Shown piece after piece: positions 9,402 to 18,529 of a stretch of 64,000 nucleotides of DNA. The position numbers and the translations under genes are program-made. The notes under the pieces are model-generated. The model did no database searches. It was not told where the DNA came from and saw nothing but the letters and a program-made list of their open reading frames with translations. Origin of the DNA: DATGPD01 sp041398565 (GTDB lineage: Bacteria; Planctomycetota; UBA1135; UBA2386); assembly GCA_041398565.1 (NCBI GenBank), contig JAWKUN010000003.1, positions 62,001-126,000 on the forward strand. The letters are read 5' to 3'. Every line of letters starts with the position of its first letter. Positions within the stretch are counted from its first letter, which is position 1.

Positions 9402-10364
9402 ATGCCGCTGCCGTTGCGACCGTCCTTGCTGTCGCGCAAGATCGTGGCCAAGCCATGGGGCGGACGGGCCCTCGAGCGGGTGCTCGGGCTCGCGCTCGAG
9501 CCGCGCGTGCAGGTGGGCGAGACCTGGGAGGTCTACGACCGCCCGGGCGAGAGCGCGCGCATGCGCGGCGACGGCCGCACGCTGGCGGAGTGGATGCTGA
9601 GCGACCCCGACGCCCTGCTCGGGCGCGGGGTCGCGCCGACCCGGGAGGGGCGCTTTCCCCTGCTCGTGAAGTTCATCGACGCGCGGGAGGCGCTGTCGGT
9701 GCAGGTGCACCCCGACGACGCCATGGCGGCCGCGGCGGACGACTGCGGCAAGAACGAGGCCTGGGTGGTGCTCGACGCTGGCGCCGACGCGCGCATCATC
9801 CGGGGCATACGCGCCGGCATCACGCGCGAGCAGTTCGCGGCGGTCGCACACACCGCGGCGGTGGAGCCGATGCTCGCCGCCTTCAAACCCGCGGCCGGAG
9901 ACGCCGTCCACGTGCCGCCCGGCCTCGTCCACGCCATCGGCCCCGACGTGGTGCTGTACGAGATCCAGCAGAACTCCGACATCACCTACCGCCTGTACGA
10001 CTGGGGGCGTCCTCGCGAAGTGCACCTCGAGGAAGGGCTGCGCGCCACGCGCTTCGACTTCCCCGAGGAGACGACCGTGGCGCCGACGCCGGCCGAGGGT
10101 GGTGGCGAGTGGCTGTTCCGCAACGAGCACTTCACCCTGCGCCGCTTGGTGGTCTCCGAGCAGATGACCGTGTCGACCGAGGCGTCGTTCAAGATCGCCA
10201 CCGTCGTGCGCGGCCGCGGCACGCTCGGGTGGCGCAGCGGCGGCGAGGACCTGCCGCTGCCGCTCGCACCCGGCGACACGGTGCTGGTGCCTGCTTGCGT
10301 CGACAACGTCTTCCTGTCACCGGTGGGCGGCCTGACCCTCCTCTGGGCCGGCCCCCCGAAGTAA
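9402..10364 (+). CDS. manA: Mannose-6-phosphate isomerase, class I
   Basis: About 320 residues from ATG 9402; the longer upstream frame is not supported by homology. It interconverts mannose-6-P and fructose-6-P in the cytoplasm, feeding GDP-mannose and glycan synthesis. It has the type I PMI cupin layout: PWGG near the start, zinc-site segment VKFIDAREALSVQVHPDD (His and Gln ligands), EAWVVLD, then the second cupin part VPPGLVHAIG with a zinc histidine and DITYRLYDWGR with the catalytic arginine. The length fits the short bacterial class. It lies alone on the plus strand between two Kelch paralogues. Its stop codon is the first part of a repeat half copy. Confidence 0.93.
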   Translation: MPLPLRPSLLSRKIVAKPWGGRALERVLGLALEPRVQVGETWEVYDRPGESARMRGDGRTLAEWMLSDPDALLGRGVAPTREGRFPLLVKFIDAREALSVQVHPDDAMAAAADDCGKNEAWVVLDAGADARIIRGIRAGITREQFAAVAHTAAVEPMLAAFKPAAGDAVHVPPGLVHAIGPDVVLYEIQQNSDITYRLYDWGRPREVHLEEGLRATRFDFPEETTVAPTPAEGGGEWLFRNEHFTLRRLVVSEQMTVSTEASFKIATVVRGRGTLGWRSGGEDLPLPLAPGDTVLVPACVDNVFLSPVGGLTLLWAGPPK

Positions 10365-10409
10365 CAGGGTGGAGTCAGGCACCAACTGGTGGGTTCGCTG
10401 CGGGTTCTT
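10363..10409. repeat. Diverged half copy of the 2208 palindrome arm
   Basis: About 47 bases starting AACAGGGTGGAGTCAGGCACC match the left arm and loop of the 2208-2294 palindrome with scattered transitions. The right arm is missing, so no hairpin forms. The manA TAA stop overlaps its first bases, so the insertion sits exactly at a gene end, as at 2208. Confidence 0.7.
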
Positions 10410-10410
10410 C

Positions 10411-12735
10411 CTAGAAGTCGCCGATGGTCACGCGCAGGGCTGCGGAGAACGCGATGCCGTTGTTCGCCGTCGGTGGGTCGAGGTGGACGCACTGCGCCAA
10501 GAAGCGTAGGCCCATCAAGTGGAACGCCAGTGGGATGGGCAAGGGCTGCGAGGCGACGGTGCCCGCCGCCAGACGCGACGTGGTCAGGAACAAGGTCGCG
10601 GGGTCGACGATGAGCGGGCACGGGCCGAGCATCACGCGGTTGGCCTGGTTGAGCGACAACAGGAAAGCCACGGGCGACGGTGTGGTCAGAGGCGTGCCGG
10701 GCACGAAGTCGAGCGCGAAGGAGGCGTTGCCCACGTAGGGCACGCCGTACTGACCGATCCTCGCCGGGTTCGGTCCCTGGCAGACGGATGCCGGAAGCAA
10801 ACCGACAGCGCTCGCGCGGGTGTTGTGGGTGATGATCCAAGTCTCCGAAGACCTGACCGCCGATGTCCCGTTGCCGGTCTCGCCGCCGAATGCCACCAGG
10901 TGGCCGCTGACGTCGTCCCAGCTCATCGACAGGTCGCTACGCAGGGTCGGTTGCGGGATGGTGATGACCGTGACGATGGACCACTGCGTGCCGTTCCAGG
11001 CGTAGAGCGGAGGCGAGGCGTGGGAAGAGGCGTTGCTGCCACCGAACATGATGACGCGGTCGCGCACCGGGTCGTAGTCCATGGCGACGCCGGCACGGGG
11101 CGTCACGTTCAGGGTGGACATGTCCGTCCAAGTCGTGCCGTCGTAGACCCAGGTGTCCTGCCGGTAGCTCGTCGCGTCGCGACCGCCGACGAGTACGACC
11201 TGCGCACGTCCGGCGTCGTACGCCATCCCATGATCGGCGCGCGCCGGAGGCGAGGCGGCCGGGGTGATCTGGGTCCAGTTGGTGCCGTCCCACTCCCAGG
11301 TGTCGGCGAGCAGGCTGCCGGTGGCCGAAGTGCCCCCGAACAACACGACGCGCCCGCGCCCGCTGTCGTACGCCATGGCGTGCTGTGAGCGCGCCGGTGG
11401 CGACGAAGTGGGCGTGGCCTGCCCCCAAGTGATGCCGTCCCACAACCAGGTGTCGTTCTGCGCCGCGGTGGTGAATCCGCCGAACAGCACGACAAGGCCG
11501 GCCGCCCGGTCGAAGGCCATCGAGTGGTCGAAGCGGGCGGACGGCGAGTTGGCGGGGTTCGCCCTCGACCAGGCGTCGAGGTGCCAGCGCCACGTGTCGT
11601 TGCGCAGGGCCAGGCCGTTGTCGCGGCCGCCGAACACCACCACGTCGTTGCGCGCGGAGTCGAAGGCCGAAGCGTGATTGGCGAGGCCGTCGGGGGCGGC
11701 CTGGGGCGTGACCTCGACCCAGGCCAAGCCGTCGTACTCCCATGTGTCCTTCAGCAGTCCGGTCGCGGTTTCACCGCAGGCGACGACCACCCGGTTCCGA
11801 CCCGAGTGGTAGGTCGCGGCGTGTTCGGTGCGGGCGGGCGGCGCGGCCGCGGTCGTGACCTGCGCCCAGGCAGAGCCGTTCCACTCCCAGGTGTCGCCGA
11901 AGGTGGTGCCTGGAGTCGACGTGGAGCCGCCGAAGAGCACGACGCGCCGACGCACCGGATCCCAGGTCATGCTGTGGCCGTTGCGGGCGGGGGGCAGCCC
12001 GGCCGGAACGATCTGCGTCCAGACGGCGCCGTCCCACTCCCACATGTCTGCCAGCGCCTGGCCGCCGTTGGCGGCACGGCCGCCGAACATCACCACCTTG
12101 CCGCGCACGCCGTCGTAGGCCATGGCCGCCTCGTCGCGGCCGACGGGGTTGGGCGCCGCCGCAACTGTCCAGATGGTGCCGTCGAACTCCCAGACGTCGA
12201 CCAGCGCGAAGCCGGTCGAGTCCGTGCCCCCCCACATCACCAGGCGCTGGCGGGTCTCGTCGTAGGCGGTGGCGAAGTGCTGGCGGAACGGTGGGCTCCA
12301 GGAGACGGACGCGCGTTGCCACCCGACACCTTTCCAGGTCCAGACATCCAGACCCCAGCCCGCGGCCGGTGAGCCCACCATGCGCACGACCTGGTCGCGT
12401 GTGTCCCAAACCGTGCCGCGCGCTCCGTCGAACAGCGTCGGCTGCGCGGTCACGTCACGGCGTGCGGTCCACACGCCGTTGGACCATTCCCATGTCTCGT
12501 TCTGGATGGCGGGCGCGTAGGTTGTGCCGCGTCCGGTAACGCCACCGAACAGCACCATGCGCTCGCGCTGCGCGTCGTAGGCCAATCCCGCGCGTCGCCG
12601 CTCGCCGAGGAAGTCGCACCTGGCGTACTGCTGAGCTCGCAGGCTCGCCGCAGAGGTTCCGAGAAGGGTCGCGAGGACCAGAAGACGTCCCGACGTCCGC
12701 GACACGCGGACCGAGACGGAAGCGGAGACTCTCAT
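10411..12735 (-). CDS. Secreted Kelch-repeat protein, second paralogue
   Basis: About 774 residues from ATG 12735 (MRVSASVSVRVSR...), chosen because a signal peptide follows at once (LLVLATLLGTSAASLRAQ); the frame extends upstream without support. It shares the whole architecture of the protein at 6765-9095: the opening block (GERRRAGLAYDAQRERMVLF), about eleven Kelch motifs including DTWEWDGTNWTQITP, and the C-terminal module (ALDFVPGTPLTTPSPVAFLL ... ALRVTIGDF). The two arose by duplication but have clearly diverged, so both are probably kept for function. It is likely exported to the periplasm or surface; the target is unknown. Confidence 0.88.
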   Translation of the reverse strand: MRVSASVSVRVSRTSGRLLVLATLLGTSAASLRAQQYARCDFLGERRRAGLAYDAQRERMVLFGGVTGRGTTYAPAIQNETWEWSNGVWTARRDVTAQPTLFDGARGTVWDTRDQVVRMVGSPAAGWGLDVWTWKGVGWQRASVSWSPPFRQHFATAYDETRQRLVMWGGTDSTGFALVDVWEFDGTIWTVAAAPNPVGRDEAAMAYDGVRGKVVMFGGRAANGGQALADMWEWDGAVWTQIVPAGLPPARNGHSMTWDPVRRRVVLFGGSTSTPGTTFGDTWEWNGSAWAQVTTAAAPPARTEHAATYHSGRNRVVVACGETATGLLKDTWEYDGLAWVEVTPQAAPDGLANHASAFDSARNDVVVFGGRDNGLALRNDTWRWHLDAWSRANPANSPSARFDHSMAFDRAAGLVVLFGGFTTAAQNDTWLWDGITWGQATPTSSPPARSQHAMAYDSGRGRVVLFGGTSATGSLLADTWEWDGTNWTQITPAASPPARADHGMAYDAGRAQVVLVGGRDATSYRQDTWVYDGTTWTDMSTLNVTPRAGVAMDYDPVRDRVIMFGGSNASSHASPPLYAWNGTQWSIVTVITIPQPTLRSDLSMSWDDVSGHLVAFGGETGNGTSAVRSSETWIITHNTRASAVGLLPASVCQGPNPARIGQYGVPYVGNASFALDFVPGTPLTTPSPVAFLLSLNQANRVMLGPCPLIVDPATLFLTTSRLAAGTVASQPLPIPLAFHLMGLRFLAQCVHLDPPTANNGIAFSAALRVTIGDF

Positions 12736-13277
12736 TGTCGATGTGTTTCGTCTTCGACCGGGGGCATCGACGGCCGCACGCGAGATGCCGACCGACGCTC
12801 GCGACGTAGGGCGCGCCGCAATGGCCAGTAGCAGTGGAGCCGTCCGTAGTTGCCGACAATCTCCAGGTGGGGTGACCTCGGCTTTTCTGTAACGAAGCGA
12901 GCCGTCCGGACGCCCCCGGCTGACAGCGCGGCGGGGCACCGAGTAGAAACGGCTCGGCTACTGCACGCGGCGAGCCTCAGCCGTTCGTTCCGGAAAGCCG
13001 TCGCCGACGGGTCGTGCACCGTACGTACACGACGCACGACCGGTGCCTACCGCTGCCCACGTGCCGGCCGGGTCCGCTCCCGGTTCGAGGGTGCGCGCGC
13101 CGTGTTCGCGTACTGTCGCCTGGAGCGTGTCTGCCTTTCACCGCATACTGCCGGCTTCGCCGTGCTCGCACTCCCATTCCCCTTCTCGCCTGCGGCCGAG
13201 GCGCTGCGGTGCGCCCTGGCTGCCGTCGGCCGTACTTCCACGTCGGCCGTCCCGGGTTCTGCCGCGGGGTCGCGCTG
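12736..13277. other. Divergent intergenic region, Kelch paralogue 2 / pseudouridine synthase
   Basis: 542 bp between divergent starts. Short frames cross it on both strands, but they are Arg/Pro/Ala-rich shadows with no ribosome site or recognisable motif. I see only a weak 7-bp inverted repeat (12737-12743 with 12765-12771) next to the Kelch start. Promoters for both genes should be here but none is clear. Confidence 0.55.
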
Positions 13278-14213
13278 ATGGCCAGCCGACGATCGGACGG
13301 GCGGGGGGCGGCCGGGCGGGGGGCGGGTAAGCGAGGGGCGGGGAGTCGCTCCGGCGGATCGGGCACCGGCGGGCAACGCGGGGGCCGGGCGAAGCCCGCG
13401 CGCCCCGGCGCCGGTCGGCCGCCTCGGCGCCTGCGCAGCGGCGTGAAGGTCACGCCAGCGCCATCGACGGAGACCGCGACCGACGGGCTGGTTCGGCTCA
13501 ACCGTTTCTTGTCGCAGGCCGGCGTGTGCAGCCGGCGCGCCGCCGACGAGTTGATCGCCGGCGGGCGCGTGGCGATCAACGGCACGGTGGACCGCGAACT
13601 CGGGCGCAAGGTCGACCCCCTGCGCGACGAGGTGTTCGTCGACGGCGAGCGCGTGCAGACCGAGCGGCCGGTCTACTTGCTGTTCAACAAGCCCAAGGGT
13701 GTCGTCTGCACCAACGCGCACCAAGAGAAGCACGCGCGTGTCATCGACCTCTTGCCGCCGATGCGCGGCCGCGTCTACACCGTCGGCCGCCTCGACCTCG
13801 ACGCCGAGGGCCTGATCTTGGTGACCAACGACGGTCAGTTCGCGCAGGCGATGACGCATCCCCGCTACGGCGTACCCAAGACGTACGCCGCGCTCCTGCG
13901 CGGGCGCATCGACGAAGACGCGCTGGCCAAGGCACGCGGGGGCGTGTGGCTGGCCGAGGGGCGCACCGACAAGGCCAAGATCGTGCGCGAGCGCCTCGGG
14001 CGCGACCGCAGCTACCTGAAGATCACCGTGCGCGAGAGTCGCCACCGCGAACTGCGGCGCGTGTTCGCCAAGCTCGGCTTCCCGGTGCTCGAGCTCAAGC
14101 GCGTGCGCATCGGCCCACTCTCTTTGCACCGCCTGTCGCGCGGCGGCAGCCGGTTCCTGTCGGCCGCCGAGGTGCGGGGCCTGCTCGACGCAGCGGGTCA
14201 GGAGGATTCATGA
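13278..14213 (+). CDS. RsuA/RluB-type pseudouridine synthase
   Basis: About 311 residues from ATG 13278. The first ~65 residues are a low-complexity Arg/Gly/Ala extension common in RluB-type enzymes. An S4 RNA-binding domain follows (about 71-115: RLNRFLSQAGVCSRRAADEL). The catalytic domain has the invariant GRLDLDAEGLILVTNDG, whose first Asp is the nucleophile for uridine isomerisation in rRNA. YLLFNKPKGVVCT, KTYAALLRG and the end RHRELRRVFAKLGFPVLEL are also typical. The substrate is probably 23S or 16S rRNA. The stop overlaps the ATG of the M16 peptidase (ATGA), so the three-gene run is translationally coupled. RluB and RsuA are not separable by eye. Confidence 0.9.
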   Translation: MASRRSDGRGAAGRGAGKRGAGSRSGGSGTGGQRGGRAKPARPGAGRPPRRLRSGVKVTPAPSTETATDGLVRLNRFLSQAGVCSRRAADELIAGGRVAINGTVDRELGRKVDPLRDEVFVDGERVQTERPVYLLFNKPKGVVCTNAHQEKHARVIDLLPPMRGRVYTVGRLDLDAEGLILVTNDGQFAQAMTHPRYGVPKTYAALLRGRIDEDALAKARGGVWLAEGRTDKAKIVRERLGRDRSYLKITVRESRHRELRRVFAKLGFPVLELKRVRIGPLSLHRLSRGGSRFLSAAEVRGLLDAAGQEDS

Positions 14214-15607
14214 ACGTCGACAACGTCAAGGAAGTGCGCTTCGACAACGGCTTCCGCGTGCTCCTGTACGAGCGCCGCGGGCTGCCGGTGGTGGCGAGCG
14301 TGCTTTGGTATCTCGTGGGAGCGCGCGACGAGCGCCATGCCGAGAGCGGCGTCTCCCACTTTCTCGAGCACATGATGTTCAAGGGTACGGCGCGCCTGCG
14401 GAAGGGCGAGATCGACCTGCTGACCAGCAAGATGGGCGGCGCCAACAACGCCTTCACCGACAACGACGAGACGGTCTACCATTTCGCGCTGGCGTCCGAT
14501 CGGTGGGAGACGGCGCTCGAGATCGAGGCCGACCGCATGCGCGGGTGCCTGCTCGACCCGCACGAGTTCGCCGCCGAGAAGGCGGTGGTGCTCGAGGAGC
14601 TGGCGATGGGCGAGGACGACCCGTGGCGCATGCTGCACCAGGCGGCGGAATCGCTGGCATTCCAGGTGCACCCCTACCGGCAGCCGGTGATCGGCTGGAA
14701 GCAGGATCTCGAGCGCCTCACGCACGACGGCATGCGCTCGTACTACGACCGCAACTACGGTCCCAACCGCGCCTTCCTGGTGGTGGTGGGCGACATCGAC
14801 TCGGCGCGCACCGAGGATCGCGTGCGCGAGTTGTTCGGAGGGCTGCCGGCGGTGGCGGCGGCACGCGAGGCGTGCCTGAGCGAGCCGCAACAGAAGGGCG
14901 AACGCCGCGCCGTGCAGCGCTTCCCGGGCCGGCTGTCGCGCGCCGCGGTGGCGCTGCGCACCTGCCGCATCGGCGAGGACGACGATCTGGCGCTCGACGT
15001 CGCCAACCAGATCCTGGGCAGCGGGCGTACTTCGCGCCTCTACCGCCGCATGGTGCAGGGCGATGCACTCGCCACCGATGTGCAAACGCACAACGAGACA
15101 CGCCTCGACCCGGGTCTGTTCTGGATGGAATTCGAACTGAAGCCCGGCGCCGACCGCGACCGCGCCGAGGCCGCGCTGCGCCAGGAGGTCGAGGCCTTCA
15201 TGCAGCGCGGCCCGACGGCGGCCGAGTTGCGGCGCGCGCACACCCAGATCGATGCGGCGCTGCAGTTCGACGAGGAGTCGACCATGGACCTGGCGATCAA
15301 GATCGGCCGGTTCGAGGCCGGCGTACCGGGCGGACACCGCGCGCTGGCCGACCTGGCCCAGCGCTACCGCGCCGTCGATGCGCGGCGCGTGCGCGATGTG
15401 ATGGCGCGCTACTTCGTGCCCGACCACTGGAACGTGGTGTGGTCGTTGCCGACCGAGGAGGAGCACACGGCCAGCCAGAAGCGCCGCGTCCCGGCGCGCA
15501 AGAAGGCCACCCGCAAGAAGTCGACACGCAAGAAGCCCACACGCAAGCGGGCCGCGCGCGTCGGCCAGACGCGCCAGGCCGGGCGCCGGCGGCAGGCAGG
15601 CCGTTGA
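14210..15607 (+). CDS. M16 (insulinase-type) zinc peptidase subunit, catalytic, with lysine/arginine-rich tail
   Basis: About 465 residues from ATG 14210, with AGGAGG 6 nt upstream. It has the inverted zinc motif HFLEH at residues 50-54 (His50, Glu53, His54) and the distal glutamate region EKAVVLEELAMGED near residue 129, so it should be an active M16 metalloprotease. GPNRAFLVVVGDI and the C-terminal domain are typical of the PqqL/mitochondrial-processing-peptidase beta class. The last ~40 residues are extremely basic, with repeats such as ARKKATRKKSTRKKPTRK, which is not normal for M16 and looks like a nucleic-acid- or membrane-binding tail. The next gene encodes the non-catalytic partner, overlapping by one base (TGATG). 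Confidence 0.92.
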   Translation: MNVDNVKEVRFDNGFRVLLYERRGLPVVASVLWYLVGARDERHAESGVSHFLEHMMFKGTARLRKGEIDLLTSKMGGANNAFTDNDETVYHFALASDRWETALEIEADRMRGCLLDPHEFAAEKAVVLEELAMGEDDPWRMLHQAAESLAFQVHPYRQPVIGWKQDLERLTHDGMRSYYDRNYGPNRAFLVVVGDIDSARTEDRVRELFGGLPAVAAAREACLSEPQQKGERRAVQRFPGRLSRAAVALRTCRIGEDDDLALDVANQILGSGRTSRLYRRMVQGDALATDVQTHNETRLDPGLFWMEFELKPGADRDRAEAALRQEVEAFMQRGPTAAELRRAHTQIDAALQFDEESTMDLAIKIGRFEAGVPGGHRALADLAQRYRAVDARRVRDVMARYFVPDHWNVVWSLPTEEEHTASQKRRVPARKKATRKKSTRKKPTRKRAARVGQTRQAGRRRQAGR

Positions 15608-16860
15608 TGGCACCTCGCATCGAGCTGCAGATCGCCGAGCGCGACCTCGACAACGGCCTGACCCTGATCGCGGTGCAGAACCCGGGCGTGTCGACCTTCG
15701 CCTGCGGGGTCGTGCTGCAGGCCGACGTGCGCAACGAGGCGCGCGGGGAGGAAGGGCTCGCCAACCTCGTCGGCGATTGCCTCGACGAGGGCACGCGCGC
15801 GCGCAGCGGCCCGGCCCTGGCCGAGGCCATCGAGAACCTCGGTGGCGGGCTGGAGGGCAACACCAGTGGCGCCTCGCTGTGGTGTCCCGTCGCGGTCGCC
15901 AAGAAGGCGTTGCCGTTGCTGGTCGAGACGGTGACTCAGCCCGCTTTCCCCGCCCGCGAGGTGGCGCGCGTGCGCAGCGAGGTGCTCGCCGACATCCAGT
16001 CCGACCTCGAGGATCCGCAGGTCGTCGCCGGCCTCCGCTTCCGTGCCGAGGTGTACGGAGACCATCCCTTCGCTCGGCCGCTCAAGGGGACGCCGGCGCG
16101 GCTCGCGCGCTACGGGCGCGTCGATCTGGCGCGCTTCCACCGCCGCTGGTTCGCGCCGCGCGGTGGATTGGTCGCCGCGTCCGGGCCACTCGAGCCGCGG
16201 GCGACGCTCGACATGTTGGCGCGCGCGTTCCGTGGCTTCGCCGGTCCGGCGCACCCGCGTCCCGCCTGCCCACAGCCAGCGCTGTCGAAGAAGCGGCGCG
16301 ACATGCACGTGTCGATGCGGCGCGAGCAGGTGCACGTCTACATGGGGCATGTCGGCGTGCGGCGCAGCGATCCGGATTTCTACGCCCTGAGCGTCATGGA
16401 CCACGTGTTGGGCACCGGTCCGGGATTCACGTCGCGCGTGACCAAGCGCCTGCGCGACGAGATGGGGCTGTGCTACAGCGTGTTCGCCGGCATCACCGCC
16501 AACGCTGGCGAGGAACCCGGCACGTTCACGTCCTACATCGGCACTTCGGCGGAGCACCGCGCGCAAGCGATCGAGGTGTTCCTGGCGGAGATCGAGCGCC
16601 TGCGGCACGAACCGCCGAGCGCCGAGGAGGTGCGGGACGTGCAGGACTACCTGACCGGCAGCTTCGCGCTGGGGCTGGAGCGCAACCTCAACCTCATCCG
16701 CTACGCGGTCCTCACCAAGCGCTTCGGGTTGGGCTTCGACTACGTGCTCCGCTACCCGGATCTGGTGCGGGCGGTGACCCCCGACGAAGTGCAGCGCGTG
16801 GCGCAGGCGCACCTGCACCCCGACCGCGTGGTGGTCGTGAGCGCGGGGGCGGGGAAGTAG
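15607..16860 (+). CDS. M16 peptidase-like subunit lacking the zinc motif
   Basis: About 417 residues from ATG 15607, overlapping the previous stop. It has the M16 two-lobe fold (LDNGLTLIAVQNPGVSTFA at the start, RLRDEMGLCYSVFAGI in the second lobe). Where HxxEH should be it reads EEGLANLVGDCLDEGT, so it cannot bind catalytic zinc. It is expected to be the alpha-like, substrate-holding subunit of a heterodimer with the upstream HFLEH protein, as in mitochondrial processing peptidase and many bacterial M16 pairs. There is no signal peptide, so it probably acts in the cytoplasm. Confidence 0.9.
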   Translation: MAPRIELQIAERDLDNGLTLIAVQNPGVSTFACGVVLQADVRNEARGEEGLANLVGDCLDEGTRARSGPALAEAIENLGGGLEGNTSGASLWCPVAVAKKALPLLVETVTQPAFPAREVARVRSEVLADIQSDLEDPQVVAGLRFRAEVYGDHPFARPLKGTPARLARYGRVDLARFHRRWFAPRGGLVAASGPLEPRATLDMLARAFRGFAGPAHPRPACPQPALSKKRRDMHVSMRREQVHVYMGHVGVRRSDPDFYALSVMDHVLGTGPGFTSRVTKRLRDEMGLCYSVFAGITANAGEEPGTFTSYIGTSAEHRAQAIEVFLAEIERLRHEPPSAEEVRDVQDYLTGSFALGLERNLNLIRYAVLTKRFGLGFDYVLRYPDLVRAVTPDEVQRVAQAHLHPDRVVVVSAGAGK

Positions 16861-16996
16861 GACGTCGCCGCCGTTCCGGCGCCGTCTGTCCTGGCGTGAG
16901 GACCCGGTGAAGGTCGGGTCAGCCTTGTCGAGAGGCTCGGGCCGAGGCGCCCGGCACTGCGTGCGCGGCGAGTTCAGCTGACGCCGCGGTGGGCGC

Positions 16997-18361
16997 TCAT
17001 CCCGGCAGCGCACGCAGGATGCGGTCGTGCACTTCGGTGGCCGCCACGGCGTCGGCAGCGCCTTCGCGCCGGGAACTGACGAAGACCGGCCCGGCCTGGT
17101 CGTCTTCGAACAGCCGGCCGTGCGTGCCGCCGACCACGCTCGGGTCGGTCCCGATGACGTCCATCAGGTAGCGAAAGCCGAGCAGCTTCTTGGCCAGGTT
17201 CTTGGCGACGCGCAGCCTGGGGAAACGCAGGTGCTGGTCGACGAACAACTCGGTCGGGTCGTATCCGGGCTTGCGGTGGATGTCGACGGTGGGCGCGAAG
17301 TCGGGGCGTTTGCTCTCGTCGAGCCAGTAGTGGTAAGCAAACCACGCCCCGGCGTCGGCCACGCACACCAACTCGCCGCTGCGCTCGTGGTCGAGACCGT
17401 GGGTGCGCTGCTGGTCGCGGTCGAGGACCTGGCGCACACCGGGAAGAGCGGCCAGCAGCTTGCGCGTCGGCTCGAGGTCGCGCGCGTGGGCCACGTACAC
17501 GTGCGCCACCTGATGGTCGGCGACGGCGAAGGCGCGGCACGCGCCGGCGTCGAGGAGCTGGCCGTGGCTGGTCTCCTGCACCCGCAGCAAGCCGTGCTCG
17601 TGCAGCACGCGGTTGACCAGGATCGGCTGCGTCGCCTTCTCGATCCCGTACTCCGACAGCACCATCACCTCGGCCCCACGCTCGAGAGCCAGGTCGATCA
17701 GCTCGCCGGCCACCCGATCGACGTCGCGCACTGCCTGGCGCGAGGCCTCGGCGTCCGGCCCGAAGCGCTGGTGGTCGTAGTCGAGGTGCGGCAAGTAGAC
17801 CAGCGCCAGGGTCGGGTCCCTCTGCTCGATCACGGACTTGGCGCAGTCGGCGATCCAGCGCGTCGAGCGCAGGTCGGCGGCGGGGCCCCAGAACTGGAAC
17901 AGCGGAAAGGGACCGAGCCGGGTCTGCAGCTCGGCCTGCAGCTCGGGCGGCTCGGAGTACAGGCCCGGCCGTTTGAGACCGTCGGCGTGGTACTCGGGCC
18001 GTGGCGTCACGCTGTACGCGACGTTCGCATACATGTTGAACCACCAGAACAGCTTGGCGCAGGTGAAGCGCGGGTCGCGGGCACGCGCCTCGTCGTAGAA
18101 CTTGCTGCCCTGCACCAGCTGGTTCGCCTGCCGCCACAGCCAGACCTGCGCCAGGTCGCGGAAGTACCAGCCGTTGCCGACGACGCCGTGGCTCCGCGGC
18201 ATGGTGCCGGTGAGCCAGGTGGCCTGCACCGAGCAGGTGACCGCCGGCAGGATGGTGCGCATCGGCGCGGCGAAGCCGCGCTGCGCCAGCTCGGCGATGC
18301 GGGGCGCGAGGGCCAGATCCTTGAGGCGCAGGCCGACGACATCGAGGACGAGCAACTTCAT
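16997..18361 (-). CDS. Alkaline phosphatase superfamily protein (nucleotide pyrophosphatase/phosphodiesterase type)
   Basis: About 454 residues from ATG 18361 (MKLLVLDVVGL). The catalytic pattern of type I phosphodiesterase/nucleotide pyrophosphatases is present. A metal Asp lies at residue 8. Thr42 in ILPAVTCSVQATWLTG is the likely nucleophile, followed by PRSHGVVGNGWY. Further metal ligands include YLPHLDYDHQRFGPD and VLSEYGIEKA. No signal peptide is seen, so it may be cytoplasmic. Some homologues sit in scytonemin/ebo-type clusters, but no such neighbours are here; the flanking genes are convergent M16 and a divergent permease. The substrate is unknown. Confidence 0.85.
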   Translation of the reverse strand: MKLLVLDVVGLRLKDLALAPRIAELAQRGFAAPMRTILPAVTCSVQATWLTGTMPRSHGVVGNGWYFRDLAQVWLWRQANQLVQGSKFYDEARARDPRFTCAKLFWWFNMYANVAYSVTPRPEYHADGLKRPGLYSEPPELQAELQTRLGPFPLFQFWGPAADLRSTRWIADCAKSVIEQRDPTLALVYLPHLDYDHQRFGPDAEASRQAVRDVDRVAGELIDLALERGAEVMVLSEYGIEKATQPILVNRVLHEHGLLRVQETSHGQLLDAGACRAFAVADHQVAHVYVAHARDLEPTRKLLAALPGVRQVLDRDQQRTHGLDHERSGELVCVADAGAWFAYHYWLDESKRPDFAPTVDIHRKPGYDPTELFVDQHLRFPRLRVAKNLAKKLLGFRYLMDVIGTDPSVVGGTHGRLFEDDQAGPVFVSSRREGAADAVAATEVHDRILRALPG

Positions 18362-18495
18362 GTCGACGGGTGGCTCGCGGCGCGCACCGGGACAGTCAAC
18401 GGTGTGATCCGGTCGGGAACAAGCCTGGGCCCGACGCGGCGCAGTTCGGCGATGGGCGGTCGACCGAGGTCGTCGCCCATTGCTCCATCCTTGCG

Positions 18496-18529
18496 GCGGA
18501 TGGAGCCGGGCTCCACCGCTGAACGCTGG
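18496..18529 (-). repeat. REP-like palindromic unit, copy A
   Basis: GCGGATGGAGCCGGGCTCC begins a unit that folds as GCGG-(A)-TGGAGC / GCTCCA-CCGC around CGG, and continues into GAACGCTGG. The same sequence, inverted, is the core of the 79-bp tandem repeat at 19994-20180. Confidence 0.8.

Noticed and set aside
12850..13278. 142-residue plus-strand frame in the long gap before the pseudouridine synthase
   Set aside because: No ribosome site, no motif and a composition like neighbouring noncoding DNA.
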